From Begonia masoniana (Eukaryota > Streptophyta > Magnoliopsida > Cucurbitales > Begoniaceae): a stretch of DNA of 64,000 nt. The position numbers were made by a program, and so were the translations under genes. Where the stretch lies: contig CM039508.1 in assembly GCA_022432975.1 (NCBI GenBank), positions 17,397,330 to 17,461,329 on the forward strand, given 5' to 3'. How positions within the stretch are numbered: position 1 is the first letter of the stretch; the number at the start of each line of letters is the position of its first letter. This document shows positions 1 through 11,682 of this stretch, one piece after another. The notes under the pieces are model-generated. The model was not told the origin of the DNA and made no database searches. It saw only the letters and a program-made list of their open reading frames with translations.

Positions 1-950
1 AGACTTCTTCTCGCATCTTCCGATCACTAAACGACAAAAGACTTCTTCTCGCATCTTCCGATCACTAAACGACAAAAGACTTCTTCTCGCATCTTCCGAT
101 CACTAAACGACAAAAGACTTCTTCTCGCATCTTCCGATCACTAAACGACAAAAGACTTCTTCTCGCATCTTCCGATCACTAAACGACAAAAGACTTCTTC
201 TCGCATCTTCCGATCACTAAACGACAAAAGACTTCTTCTCGCATCTTCCGATCACTAAACGACAAAAGACTTCTTCTCGCATCTTCCGATCACTAAACGA
301 CAAAAGACTTCTTCTCGCATCTTCCGATCACTAAACGACAAAAGACTTCTTCTCGCATCTTCCGATCACTAAACGACAAAAGACTTCTTCTCGCATCTTC
401 CGATCACTAAACGACAAAAGACTTCTTCTCGCATCTTCCGATCACTAAACGACAAAAGACTTCTTCTCGCATCTTCCGATCACTAAACGACAAAAGACTT
501 CTTCTCGCATCTTCCGATCACTAAACGACAAAAGACTTCTTCTCGCATCTTCCGATCACTAAACGACAAAAGACTTCTTCTCGCATCTTCCGATCACTAA
601 ACGACAAAAGACTTCTTCTCGCATCTTCCGATCACTAAACGACAAAAGACTTCTTCTCGCATCTTCCGATCACTAAACGACAAAAGACTTCTTCTCGCAT
701 CTTCCGATCACTAAACGACAAAAGACTTCTTCTCGCATCTTCCGATCACTAAACGACAAAAGACTTCTTCTCGCATCTTCCGATCACTAAACGACAAAAG
801 ACTTCTTCTCGCATCTTCCGATCACTAAACGACAAAAGACTTCTTCTCGCATCTTCCGATCACTAAACGACAAAAGACTTCTTCTCGTATCTTCTGATCA
901 CTAAACGACAAAAGACTTATTCTCGCATCTTCCAATCACTAAACGACAAA
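1..950. repeat. 38-bp tandem array, 25 copies, open at left edge
   Basis: The unit starts AGACTTCTTCTCGCATCTTC and ends ACTAAACGACAAA. Twenty-three units appear identical; units 24 (875-912) and 25 (913-950) carry substitutions, as expected at an array edge. It lies within LTR B1. Related single units with the same CTAAACGACAAA core occur in B0 (3430-3600) and B2 (61310-61400), so this looks like local expansion of an LTR segment. Beyond 950, to about 1200, there are degenerate relatives (CATCTTCCGATGGC types). Confidence 0.95.
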
Positions 951-2543
951 AATATTTTATTCACACACACACCGTTCACAAAACGACAAGGCTACTAGAC
1001 ATACCGAAGACACCTACCGATGGCTTCTACTGAAGACATCTTCCGATGGCCTCTACTGAAGACATCTTTCGATGACTTCTACTGAAGACGTCTTCCGATG
1101 ACGGCAGTCAGATGATTCAATCCTCCAACATCTTCCGGCGGACAAAACACTCAACTTCTACCGATAGACCAAAAAGAGACTCTAACAAGGAGTAAGTCCG
1201 ACTGCTAAACGATTTTGTACATTTTGCTGAAATCATTCTAATCAACACAAATCCACAATTCTTAAAAATTCAGAATAGCAAGCTACAATCGAAATCAAGT
1301 CATATTTCCAAATCCAGAAAAAGAAGATCACAAAAGCGTTAAAAGAAATATCAAACTTCTACTGTCATTAAAATTCTCAGAACACTTCATCAGAATATCT
1401 AACCACTGAAAACTCTCATTCAGACAAAAGTTAAACCGCCTCATCAGAGCACCTAACCGTAGCATAGAATTGCTCCTCCAACTTCACATATTCCTCAGTA
1501 AACTCAGGGAATTCACCTGTTGAAAGCTCAGCACCTACATCACAAAACTCATCTATTAGCATATTGCTAAGTAAGTAAAGCAGTAATGAAATGAAATGCT
1601 GAACATAAATTCCTAAACATGCAGTTTCTACTTTCTCATCACAGTTGCATATGCGTTCGTTTCTGATCTGATCCCCCTGTGAAATTGGGAATTGGATCAC
1701 TTCTCCCAAAGTCATACATCCTCTCTCTCGATTAAGGGGCGGATTAGTTCCCTTAACAACTATTCAGATCTCCCTGTGAAATTGGGAGTTAGATCACTCC
1801 TCCCAAAGTCATACATCGTCTCTCTCGATTAAGGGGCAGATTAGTTCCCTTAACAACTGTTCATTTCTCACCATGTCATTCAATGTAAATTGATTTTCGC
1901 ATACTTTCGAAATATGATGCATGACATACAAACACATTCAAGCAAACATAATCCTACTGTTTTGTGATGTAGGCTCAAAGGCACAAGCATACTTCACTTA
2001 CCTGGCTCCCTGGAAAAGCTCGGTTTAAACTACTTTGGAAGCCTTGCTCACCTAGAGTCATAAACAGAATACCAATTAGATCATCACTAACCTCATCCTA
2101 TACCATTCAGAAACCCTAGGAGCTAATTTGGGACTCTGTCCTATGTGCATTCCTGATTCTTACGAGACCCGACTCAACTCCTACGCCCTGCATTTTCCAG
2201 GAACATGCATCTACGATACTCCTCTATCGTCTATAAACATAATGCAGTAAGATTCCTTAGTAAAACTCACCTAAGTCGGAGGGAAAATCAGAGAAGGATC
2301 TCCTAGCGCACTCTGCTAAGCTGAGGAGCTGAGAGTCGAAAATGATTTGGGAAACAGTGGCGGCTACAATGCATTAAACCCAAAACCTCTTTCCTTAAAT
2401 ATGTTATCCACTTTTAAATTTTTAATTACCCTTATGCCCTCGGCTAGTCATCCATTAACCCTACTTTTATTATTACCATATAAAGTGTGCCATTAATTTT
2501 AAAAAAAAATTAGAGAAGCGGTTTGATAGAACCGGGTGTTACA
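1..2543 (-). mobile_element. Family-1 Tekay-type LTR (B1), incomplete at left edge
   Basis: This is an LTR of the same family as the LTRs of element A, in reverse orientation. Read on the minus strand it starts with TGTAACACCCGG at 2543 and runs off the window. It has the paired block of about 96 bp with GGGATCAG and CCCCTTAATCGAG motifs (about 1660-1860), the putative mini-exon with its donor (about 1996-2055), and a tandem array. The right edge is clear because sequence of another LTR (J) resumes at 2544. Whether it belongs to a full element or is solo cannot be told, since the other end lies outside. Confidence 0.8.
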
Positions 2544-2875
2544 GATTTTATAAAACGTTTTGTTAAAGCTTTTAATAGAATTTTATGAAAATGCGCAGAG
2601 ACGTTTTAGGTTGAGAATTGGATATGCTCGGGTTTTAGAGCTATCCATGCAGTTGAATTTCGTAGTTTATGTCTCGTTATTGATTAGGATTAGGAATATG
2701 TTGATTCGTTTATTTGTTGGTTATGTTGAAATGGTTAGGATGTATGGTTGTAGGGAATAAAGAAAAATGAAGTTTGTGTTTGTGTATGTGTATACAGGGA
2801 GGGAAGAGAATGAAAGAAGATAAAGAAAAAGTGGGGAGGCAGAGAACTTGGTGATCGATCGCCAAGAGAGGCGAT

Positions 2876-5001
2876 TGTAACGCCCCGAGTTATCTGAACC
2901 CGTTTCGTCACACAATGCCCGTACGTGACTAAAAATTTCAACAGAAAAAAAAATAAAATACTTGCAGCGGAAATCGTTTAAGCAAAAATGGAATTAGACA
3001 AAGTCATAAAAAAAAATGTTAAAATAATCGTTGGAAATATTAAGGAGTAATCGGCCAATGGGAAATTAGGAGTTTAAATTGAAATACTTGAGATGTCACG
3101 GAGGTCAAACGGATCTGCCGATTAATAAAGTCAACGGAAGAAGCTGAAAGAGAGAATAGAAGGCTTCTGCCGATGACGTCAGCCAGATGAAAACAAAGGA
3201 CATCTCTCGGTAGACTGTATCTACCGGTGACTAAACGACAAAACACACTCTACACCTTCCGATGACGTCAGCGAGATGATTTCCTTAATCCGATCGACTT
3301 TGTTCTACATCCACCGGTGACTAAATGACAAAAGTCCCCCTACATCCACCGATGACGTCAGCACGCACCTGCCGATGAATTTACTGAGACATCATCCGAT
3401 AGACTTAAACCTACACCTTCCGATTGAGTAAACTGCATACGCCGATCACTAAACGACAAACTCCCTATTTATATCTTTCGATTGACACATGACTATAACC
3501 CGACATCTACCGATAGAATTTATCTACCGATAGTGAACAAAATAACATCTTCCGATGAAACAGGCTACATATACCGATCACTAAACGACATATTTCGTTC
3601 TATATCATCCGATGACTTCCACTGAAGACATCTTCCGATAGACAACAGAACAACAACTCAACCTTCAGAAAAGAATCTACTCACTTCACTGAAACCATTC
3701 AAAAACATTTCAAACCATTACATTACTAAAAATCCAATGAGTGTCAACATCAAATTCCCACAGAATACTATTAACAGGAAAATCTCAAAATCGTATTCAA
3801 AACATAGAAATCACTACTGTCATGAAAACTCAACATACTTAAATTGAAACACTGTCAACTAAACTTTCGCACCAACAGACATCAGTTAACCCGCCTCATC
3901 AGTATACCAGTTCGAGACAGAGAAGTGCTCCTCCAACCCCATCTATTCGTCAGTGAACTCAGGGAATTCACCTGCAATATCCTCAACACCTACATCACAA
4001 AACTCATCTATTAGCCTAATGCTAAGTAAGTAAAGCAGTAATGAAATGCATTGCTGAAACATAAATTCCTAAACATGCAATCTCTACTTTCTCATCTCAG
4101 TTGCATACACATACGTTCATAAACTGATCTGATCCCTTGGTTCCCTTGGGAGTGAGATCAATTCTCCCAATGTCATACATCCTCTACTCGATTAAGGGGC
4201 GGATGAATTCCCTTAATAGCTGATCTGATCCCTTGGTTCCCTTGGGAGTGGGATCAATTCTCCCAATGTCATACATCCTCTACTCGATTAAGGGGCGGAT
4301 TAGTTCTCTTAATAGTTTGTCTGTCACATTCAGTTCATACCTTACCATTCTTACTTGGAAATTCATTTTCGTAATCTTTCAAAAACATGATGCATGACAT
4401 ACAAAATCATTCACAAGATGCATAACCCTACTGTTTTGTGATGTAGGCCCGAAGGCACATGCATACTTTACTTACCTGGCTCTCCTGGAAATGCTCGGTT
4501 ACAACTACTCCAGAAGCTCGCTCACCTAAGGTCATGACAGTACATTAATCCAACTCTTACTAAACCTTACCAAAAATCAATAATATGTTTGAGGAAATCG
4601 ATTTGAAACTCTGCTACCCATGCATTCCTATTTATCACCAAAAACCTGAACCCACCCTTAATCACAGAAACCTCGAAATCTTCACATTGTATTCTCTCAG
4701 TAAACTAATCTCTAAAATGCGAGAAAACAAGACTTACCTAGGTTGAAGGAGAATCGGGCGAGAGAATCGCCTAGAGAGTTCTACTGCTCGAGCTGAAAAC
4801 CGAAAGAGGGAAATAGGGAATAGTGGCGGCTACTCTCACTGGACTTTTCCTTAAATAGGTTATCCACTATGTAAAAATCTAATTACCATCATGCCCTCGC
4901 CTGATCATTTATTAACCTAATCAATAACTCCCCCAACATTTCTATAAAAGTACATCATTAATAATAAATTAAATTTTGGTTCAATGGAACCGGGTGCTAC
5001 A
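2876..5001 (-). mobile_element. Solo LTR of family 1 (B0) with target duplication
   Basis: This is a complete 2126-bp LTR on the minus strand with TG/CA ends, flanked by gcgat at 2871-2875 and 5002-5006. The perfect 5-bp duplication and absence of any internal domain show a solo LTR, the usual product of recombination between the two LTRs of one element. It carries single copies of the segments that are expanded in relatives: one 71-bp-type unit near 3350-3420 and one CTAAACGACAAA unit near 3450. It is therefore a useful pre-expansion reference. Host sequence is the GATCGATCGCC-rich part of LTR J. Confidence 0.92.
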
Positions 5002-5206
5002 GCGATCGAGAACCAAGGAGGATCGCCACTCCCTGGAAAAATCCAGGGAGCGTGGCGACCGATTGCCTGTTTGGGGGTGATCGATCGCCAGGTGAACGAT
5101 CGCGGGGCGATCATTCACCACAAAGAGGGGCGATCTGATCGCCCATCCTATTTTTGCTTATGGCGATCGATCGCCTGAAATGGGCGATCGATCGCCCCTT
5201 GTTTTT
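5002..5206 (+). repeat. GCGATCGATCGC-type palindrome cluster in LTR J
   Basis: Repeated GATCGATCGCC and GGCGATC motifs occur here, and a few lie left of B0 (2851-2875). They make short self-complementary words. The same words recur in LTR E and in the unrelated Athila-type LTR of F. Confidence 0.8.
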
Positions 5207-5460
5207 CAGGGACAAATGTCCTTGTTGTCCCTCCCTTCATTGGCCGATGCTTTTCTTTGTTTTTAATTGTTTTTAATTTATTGTTTTAAGTTTTAATCAA
5301 ATGTTTTAAGTTTCTTTAATTGGTTTTAAAATAGTTACAAATGATTTTTAACAAATTAGTCTATTATTTAAATTCCGCTCAATTGATACGAAGTTTATAA
5401 GGATAGAAATAAAATGAAAAATTTATTAGGAAAATTAGGTTATGGGTAAGGGTCGCTACA

Positions 5461-6102
5461 GTATTAGCTACTGATTTTGCCCTGAGGGGCTTTTATGGTG
5501 GAGGAGCTTCACTGGAATTTTGGAGTATATTTTATACAGTAGAATTTGTGTCAAGGTGGAGATCGTTAATTTCGGTGTGACCCAATTTCTGACTGGGCCA
5601 GGCCAGTACGGCCCACGTTGTGAATCTCAATATAACTAGGGTTTTATGTTTCCATATAAATATAAGCTTGTGTGACAAAACTCATTGTACCTTGATTTTA
5701 CATAGTGATTTATGCTCTGTCCGTGATTTTTTTCTTTCTAGGGTTTTCATGTAAATCTTAGTGTCCACTATTTTATCGTTTTTCTTTTTCCATTTTAGTT
5801 TAATTTTTCAACAGTGTATTGACAAAAAATTCAGTGAATCGTTCCATTAGATGTTAACCTAGAAGATAGACAACCATACTTGTCGCCCCAATTTGATTGG
5901 CCGCCCAAATTGTGTGCCAACAAAATTGTGAGAAGTTCTTGTAAGTTTAGAGGACTTCACCATTGTTTTTAGAAAATAAATACGAGTACGTGGACTATAG
6001 TCATCAATCCAGAGTTACACTGAACAAGCAAATATAATTTTGAACATTTTGTAAAAATAATTGATTTTGTATTGATTAATCATTCCATGCTTATATTTTT
6101 TT
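5461..6102 (+). other. Gene-free stretch, possible small copia-type LTR
   Basis: No coding region is evident. The part 5547-5813 starts TGTGTCAAGG and ends TTTTTCAACA, holds an ATATAAATATAAG TATA-like box at about 5654-5666 and CTAGGGTTTT words, and resembles in layout the short LTR of Ale-type copia elements. No matching target duplication was found, and no primer site follows, so this is tentative. Confidence 0.3.
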
Positions 6103-6734
6103 GGGTAAAGTGCAATTTGGCCCCTACAACTAGGTGAAATGGGCAATTTACACCGTAAACTTGGATAATGGGCAATTTGGCCCCTACAACTAGGTGAAAT
6201 GAGCAATTTACACCGTAAACTTGGATAATGGTCAATTTGGCCCCTACAACTAGGTGAAATGGGCAATTTAGCCCCTACCGTCATATTTTCCATCAAAAAG
6301 TAATATTTTTTGGCTTATTTATTTATTTTTTCCCGAAATGCCCCTCACTGGACCGAACCGGACAGGACCGGTTCGGCTAATTCCACTCTGTTTTTTTTTT
6401 TAAATTCTCGAAAAAAAGAAGACAGAGGAATAGAAAGAAAAAAAAACCAGAGTGGAATTAGCCAAACCGGTCCTGTCCGGTTCGGTCCAGTGAGGGGCAT
6501 TTCGGGAAAAATAAATAAATAAGCCAAAAAATATTACTTTTTGATGGAAAATATGACGGTAGGGGCTAAATTGCCCATTTCACCTAGTTGTAGGGGCCAA
6601 AATGACCATTATCTAAGTTTACGGTGTAAATTGCCCATTTCACCTAGTTGTAGGGGCCAAATTGCCCATTATCCAAGTTTACGGTGTAAATTGCCTATTT
6701 CACCTAGTTGTAGGGGCCAAATTGCACTTTACCC
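6103..6734. mobile_element. Palindromic MULE-type MITE (foldback element)
   Basis: This is a 632-bp element starting GGGTAAAGTGCAATTTGG and ending in its exact reverse complement, flanked by a 9-bp duplication TATTTTTTT (6094-6102 and 6735-6743). Nine-base duplications are typical of Mutator-like elements. Arms of about 297 bp (6103-6401 and 6438-6734) are near-perfect inverted copies; the centre is a purine-rich loop. Each arm carries a roughly 60-bp subterminal unit repeated about 2.5 times. No transposase is encoded, so movement would need one in trans. Transcription through it would give a long hairpin RNA. Confidence 0.88.
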
Positions 6735-6743
6735 TATTTTTTT

Positions 6744-8148
6744 ATAAACTAACTTTTTAAAAAAGTATTATTCGCATTTATTTTCGTTAGCATGGTAACA
6801 TTTATCATAATCTTGCAAAAAAATATTGTGACCCTCACTTACTAAAATGGTTGAGGGTGGCATAAATACCTATTTTTATAATTTTTAACTTTGACGTAAT
6901 AATGGGCAATCGTTTGTGACAGAGATGAAGAGCGGAGAAGACCAAATATGGCATCAACATCGGATTTTGTAATTTTGACAACATTGTCGAGGCTAAGTTG
7001 ATTCTCTTTTCTCATATCCGCATTCTTGACAAAATTTTGAATTTTTAAATTGGAAATTCGATTTGGTTTCAAAGTTAGACGAAATACACAGGAATCTACG
7101 CTGTCGGCAAGTGGATTTTGAACAGTTCTTGAAGGTTTTGCAAAGGTAAGTGATGTAGTATAGGGTTGTGGGCCAAGTCCATTAACCCATGATTTTTTGC
7201 TTTATATTCAATTATTATTAATTACCTTATTCGTTTTATCAAGTCCATTAACCCATGATTTATTTAATTCCTTTAATTATTATTAATTTGTTTATTCATT
7301 TTATCTTCTTAATAGGTTTCTTAGTGATTTGCTGTATCTTCTTAGAGATCTATTTATCTTCTATTTTATTTATTTTATCTTTTTAAAATTTTGTAGAAAT
7401 TTACCTAGATGTTTTAATCATAACCAAAACTCTATTTTATGAATTGTGTTGAATATTAGAAAACAAACTTTAGATTTTGATATAAAATTTCTTAAATTCT
7501 CAAGAGTTTTATCTCTACCATTTTTCTTATTTTCTATTTTGTATCCAAGCAATTCTTCTATTGGACCACATTTATATAAGAACAAGACTTTTCACCTCGA
7601 ACTTATGGTTAAGACGATTCTAGTTGAAAATGAATTACCAACTATGACTAATGGCTTGAAAGTTTTAATTAACAATGTTACAGAATTGATCAACAATTCA
7701 TTGAGACTAAAAAACTTCTATACAATCTCACACAAATCAATATTGCATTTGTTGCTAAAAGGAAACGTGAAAGTATAAATAATAAATAATGATTAAAAAA
7801 ATAGATTTTTTGGCTCTAAAGATGACGAGAGTGAAGATATTGTGTTATAAGAAACCCAAATGTGGTAGTTAACTAAATTTTACCTAAAGATTAAGTATCC
7901 ATCGAACACAACCAAAATAATGACTGATGGCGTTCAGGTCAAAAAACAACCAACTTGATACTAATGGGCCTTGCACATTCTCAATTCATGTGATTCCCGA
8001 ACGAATTCATGAAATCAAAAAAGCAAATTTTCTTCCATTTCGCACTTTCCAACCTGACGACCAATATTTCAAGCAAAGACTATTGGTTTTTATGGTCCCT
8101 ATGTATGACAGAATTCATTGTTATTCATGATAACAGTGACATGCGTTA
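6744..8148. other. Unassigned AT-rich DNA between the MITE and element A
   Basis: There is no gene I can support over about 1.4 kb. AT-rich sequence holds only short reading frames: a 110-residue frame at 7446-7778 and a 67-residue frame at 7927-8130. TTAACCCATGATTT occurs twice, near 7180 and 7250. Element A was inserted after 8153; the other side of this DNA resumes at 17968. Confidence 0.5.
7927..8130 (+). pseudogene. Short frame with weak DUF247-like look
   Basis: This 67-residue frame contains VIPERIHEIKKANFLPF, which loosely recalls the N-terminal pattern of plant DUF247 proteins (I-x-VP-x-x-[LI], then an aromatic and P about ten residues on). There is no GP-H motif after it, and the frame stops shortly before element A. 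The upstream 110-residue frame (7446-7778) has an LDFDIKF-like run that might belong to the same decayed gene. This is guesswork from a pattern and could equally be chance. Confidence 0.2.
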
Positions 8149-8418
8149 CCCTTTGTAACACCCGGTTTCCATTAACCGATTTACCTTTTTCCATTTATAG
8201 AGAATGTTTTAAAATTGAAATATGGGTGATTTAGTGATTAGGTTAACAAGTTATTGAGTAAGGACAAAATGGTAAATTGTAATTTATTGTGGATAACGCA
8301 TTTAAGGGAGTGTTTAATGAGGTTTAGCTGCCACTGTTCCCTTATTTTCCCCTTTGGGTAGCTCAAGCAGTCGACCTCTCTAGGCGATTTTCCCTCACCC
8401 GATTCTCCTTTAAACTAG

Positions 8419-9170
8419 GTAAGTTTTCCTTTCGTTATCTTGAGATTTTAGTGGCTATATAGCAGAGAGAGTACAATGCGTGTAATTTAATGAGGCTGCG
8501 AGTGTGTTGAGTTCGGGTTTAGTGTTGAGAATGTTCGATAACCAGAGTTTCCAAACTAGCTCCTTAGGTTTCTGAACGATATAAGGTTAAGGTTAGTGAT
8601 GATCTAATCGATATTCTGCTTATGACATTAGGTGTACAGAGCTTCCCGAGTAGTGGTAACCGAACAATTTCCAGGAGAGCCAGGTAAGTAAACTATGCAT
8701 GTGCCTTCGGGCCTACATCACAAAACAGTAGGGTTATGCATGTTGTGAATGATTTTGTATGTCATGGATCATGTTTTTGAAAGATTACGAAAATGAATTT
8801 CCATGTAAGAATGGTGAGGTATGAACTGAATGTGACAGAACAGCTTTTAAGGGAATTCATCCGCCCCTTAATCGAGTAGAGGATGTATGACATTGGGAGA
8901 ATTGATCCCACTCCCAAGGGAACCAAGGGATCAGAACAGCTATTAAGGGAATTCATCCGCCCCTTAATCGAGTAGAGGATGTATGACATTGGGAGAATTG
9001 ATCCCACTCCCAAGGGAACCGAGGGATCAGATCAGTTTATGAACATATGTGTATACAACTGAGATGAGAAAGTAGAAACTGCATGTTTAGGAATTTATGT
9101 TTTAGCAATTCATTTCATTACTGCTTTACTTACTTAGCAATAGGCTAATAGATGAGTTTTGTAATGTAGG
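8419..9170 (+). other. Putative split leader in LTR of A: donor, mini-exon, donor, acceptor
   Basis: Donor CTAG|GTAAGT at 8419, acceptor CATTAG|GTG ending 8631, mini-exon 8632-8683 (52 nt), donor CCAG|GTAAGT at 8684, acceptor AATGTAG|GTG ending 9169. Joining 8683 to 9170 leaves a frame open through the whole mini-exon and on into an acidic tail ending FPDFTDE before a stop, with a phase-1 Gly codon at the junction. No AUG is in frame upstream, so translation is not shown. The same arrangement recurs in other LTR families here. Splicing itself is an inference. Confidence 0.45.
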
Positions 9171-9730
9171 TGTTGAGGAAACAGCAAGTGAATTCCCTGA
9201 TTTTACTGACGAATAGATGGGGTTGGAGGAGCACTTCTCTGCCACGAATGAGTATACTGATGAGGCGGATTAACTGTTGTCTGTTGGTGTGAAAGTTTAG
9301 TTGACAGTGTTTTAATTTAAGTATGTTGAACTTTTCATTACAATAGTAATTACAATGTTTTGAAAACGATTTCGAGACTTTCCTGTTAATAGCATTCTGT
9401 TGGGATTTAGTGATGGCACCCACTGGAATTTTTAGTAATGCAATGGTTTGAAACATTTTTGAATGGTTTCAGTGAAGTGAGTAAATTTCTTTTCCGTAGG
9501 TTGAGTTGTTGTTCTGTTGTCTATCGGAAGATGTCTTCAGTGGAAGCCATCAGATGATATAGAACGAAATTTGTCGTTTAGTGATCGGTAAATATAGCTT
9601 GTTCTATCAGATGATGTCTCAGTAAACTCATCGGCAGATGCGTGCTGACGTCACCGGTGGATGTAGACCAAAGTCGATCGGATGAAGGAAATCATCCGGC
9701 TGACGTCGTAGGAAGATGTAGAGTACATTT

Positions 9731-9935
9731 TGTCGTATAGTGACCGGTGGATGTCGTGTGTAAATCCATCGGACGATGTAGAAAGTTTTTTTTGTCGTTT
9801 AGTGACCGGTGGATGTCGTGTGTAAATCCACCGGATGATGTAGAAAGTCTTTTGTCGTTTAGTGACCGGTGGATGTCGTGTGTAAATCCACCGGATGATG
9901 TAGAGAATACTTTGTCGTTTTGTCACCGGTTGATG
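9731..9935. repeat. 62-bp tandem units in 5' LTR of A (about 4 copies)
   Basis: Units with GTCGTTTAGTGACCGGTGG and ATCCACCGGATGATG. Each unit contains inverted ACCGGTGG/CCACCGG words, so it could form a hairpin. The 3' LTR has about 18 copies at the same place. Confidence 0.9.
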
Positions 9936-10226
9936 TTTTCCATTTTCTGCTTCAGCCTCTTTTTGTTGACTTTGTTCGGCGGGCGATGTGTTTGACTTTT
10001 GAAACTTACGAAGTATTCTATGATTTAAACCTTTATTCCTTTTGCCGATTATTTCTCAAAAATTCCAACTGAGTACTCAAGCATTGTACAATAGTTTTGT
10101 TTAACTCTATCTTACTCAAACGATTTCCGCTGCAAGTTTAAAAAAAAAAAAAATACGGTTGAAATTTTAGTCATGTACGGGCATGGTGTGACGAACCAGG
10201 TTCAGATAACTCGGGGCGTCACAGTG

Positions 10227-10238
10227 TGGTATCAGAGA
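10227..10238 (+). promoter_or_regulatory. Primer-binding site of A (tRNA-iMet type)
   Basis: TGGTATCAGAGA lies three bases after the LTR end. It differs in the last base from TGGTATCAGAGC, the usual plant initiator-Met primer site, which would prime minus-strand DNA synthesis. Confidence 0.85.
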
Positions 10239-10377
10239 CATTCAGTTAAACCGTTCAAAAGATTACTAATCAGTGCCAATCGTCGCATGGAAGTACTCCA
10301 ACAACTGTAAGTGTTTATGTTAGCCTCAGTAATTAGATATTTATGAACATAGTTAACCTTGTACAGGAAGTGAGTTA

Positions 10378-11682
10378 ATGGCCAGACACCCAGGAAGACC
10401 TAGGATACCGAGGGAAATGCCAAACTTGAGGAGTGAGGAAGAACCTAGTGTTATTAGGAAATTAACAGACTTGGTACGTCAGCAAACAGACTTAGTGCGT
10501 CAGCAGTCCGATCAGTTGGGGGTGTTACTGAACCGAGAGGTACAAGGGAGTGCCAACTCAGGTTCTAGCGATGAGCATTCTGGAGACCGATTCCGAAAGC
10601 TTCAGCCGCCCACGTTTGATGGAAAATCATCTAACCCGATTGTTGCTGAAGAGTGGTTGAGGAAGATTGAAAGCATGCTCCGATGTGCCAACGTCGGAGA
10701 AGGAGACACGGTCACCCTGGCGGCCTTTCATTTTGCTGGAGACGCCCAGCTTTGGTGGGAGACAATTGAGACCACCACTGACATTCTGACTATGACTTGG
10801 TCACAGTTTAAGGACATCTTCTATGAGAAATATTTTAATAGCACAGTCCAGGCAGCAAAGAAGGTAGAGTTTTTGAACTTGAAGCAGACAGGGTCTGTGG
10901 CTGAGTACGTTAGACAATTTGAGTCCCTGTCCAGATTCGCTGGACACTTTATTCACCGAAATGAAGATAAAGTGTTTCAATTCATGAATGGACTGAAACT
11001 AGAAAAGTACAGAGGGGTCAAGTTTTTTGGTTATAAAGGTTTGCCCTTCAGTGATGTTGTGTCCACAGCATTGGAGGTGGAAGAAGCTGAATTGAAATGT
11101 GCTGGACTAAAGGAGGCCCCGAGAAAGTTTGTTCAACCACCGCCGCAGAGAGGAGTGAAGAGGTCCAATGAAGGCCAGCACAGCTACGGGATAGGAAAGA
11201 AGGTACCAGATACCAAGACGTTTCCTCTGTGCCCAAAGTGTTCGAAGAATCACTCGGGCGAGTGTAGATTTGGATCGATTAAGTGCTTCAACTGCGAAGA
11301 GGTTGGAAACTTGTTCAAGGATTGCCCAAAGCCCCGGATCGTTCGATGCTTCCATTGCAACAAGGTTGGCCATGTCAACAGAGACTGCCCGGCTTTGAAG
11401 GGTGGCCCTGCCAGGATTAAGCCAAGAATATTCTCCATGATGGAGTCAGGTGATGAGGACCAACCTGCTGTAGTGTCAGGTACTGTATTGATTAACTCTG
11501 TACCTGCTTTTACTTTGATAGATTCGGGTGCAACTCATTCTTTTATAGCCTCTGCATTTGCTGATAAGTTAGATGTACGGTTTACTCCTTCCGAGCATGT
11601 GTATAACGTAGCATTACCTTCTGGTGAGCACATGCACTCCAGTCAAATGATGCCTGATAGTGTGGTATTGGTAGGGACATGA
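10378..11682 (+). pseudogene. gag: Element A gag and start of protease
   Basis: This 434-residue frame starts at the first ATG after the leader and encodes a nucleocapsid polyprotein. Residues about 75-250 form the capsid-like retrotransposon gag domain (WWETI, FKDIFYEKYF, FLNLKQTGSVAEY words). Zinc-binding motifs follow: CX2CX3HX3C at 285-296, a CX2CX4-x-X4C knuckle at 303-316 whose His is replaced by Asn, and an intact CCHC knuckle at 324-337. The aspartic protease begins with the DSGATHSF motif (Asp382). The frame ends at TGA 11680-11682, where a one-base net loss shifts the protease into the next frame. Confidence 0.93.

Larger units (their letters stand above)
2544..5460 (+). mobile_element. 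Family-3 LTR fragment (J), interrupted by B0
   Basis: The pieces 2544-2875 and 5002-5460 form the 3' part of a plus-strand LTR resembling E (52671-55294). Both contain a TTTTATAAAACG/TTTTGTAAAATG-like segment, a cluster of GCGATCGATCGC motifs, a tail of TTTAAG/TTTTAA-rich sequence, and a terminal GGGTCGCTACA. The 5' part is lost beyond B1. The true end (CA at 5459-5460) is inferred from the alignable ends of D, E and I. Confidence 0.6.
8154..10223 (+). repeat. Element A 5' LTR
   Basis: The 2070-bp LTR starts TGTAACACCCGG and ends GGGGCGTCACA. It contains two putative donors (8419, 8684), two putative acceptors (8630-8631, 9168-9169), a 96-bp segment present twice from about 8841, and a short 62-bp tandem array near its 3' end. 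It would provide promoter and leader; I cannot place the TATA box with confidence. Confidence 0.92.

Noticed and set aside
1..950. Regular short repeats as a possible CRISPR array
   Set aside because: Units are directly abutting with no unique spacers, the context is a plant LTR, and no cas gene is present. The same holds for the arrays at 16487, 28680, 36839 and 59526.
6015..6747. Paired frames with repeated SPSCRGQI words
   Set aside because: Both are the translated arms of the palindromic MITE, mirror images of each other.
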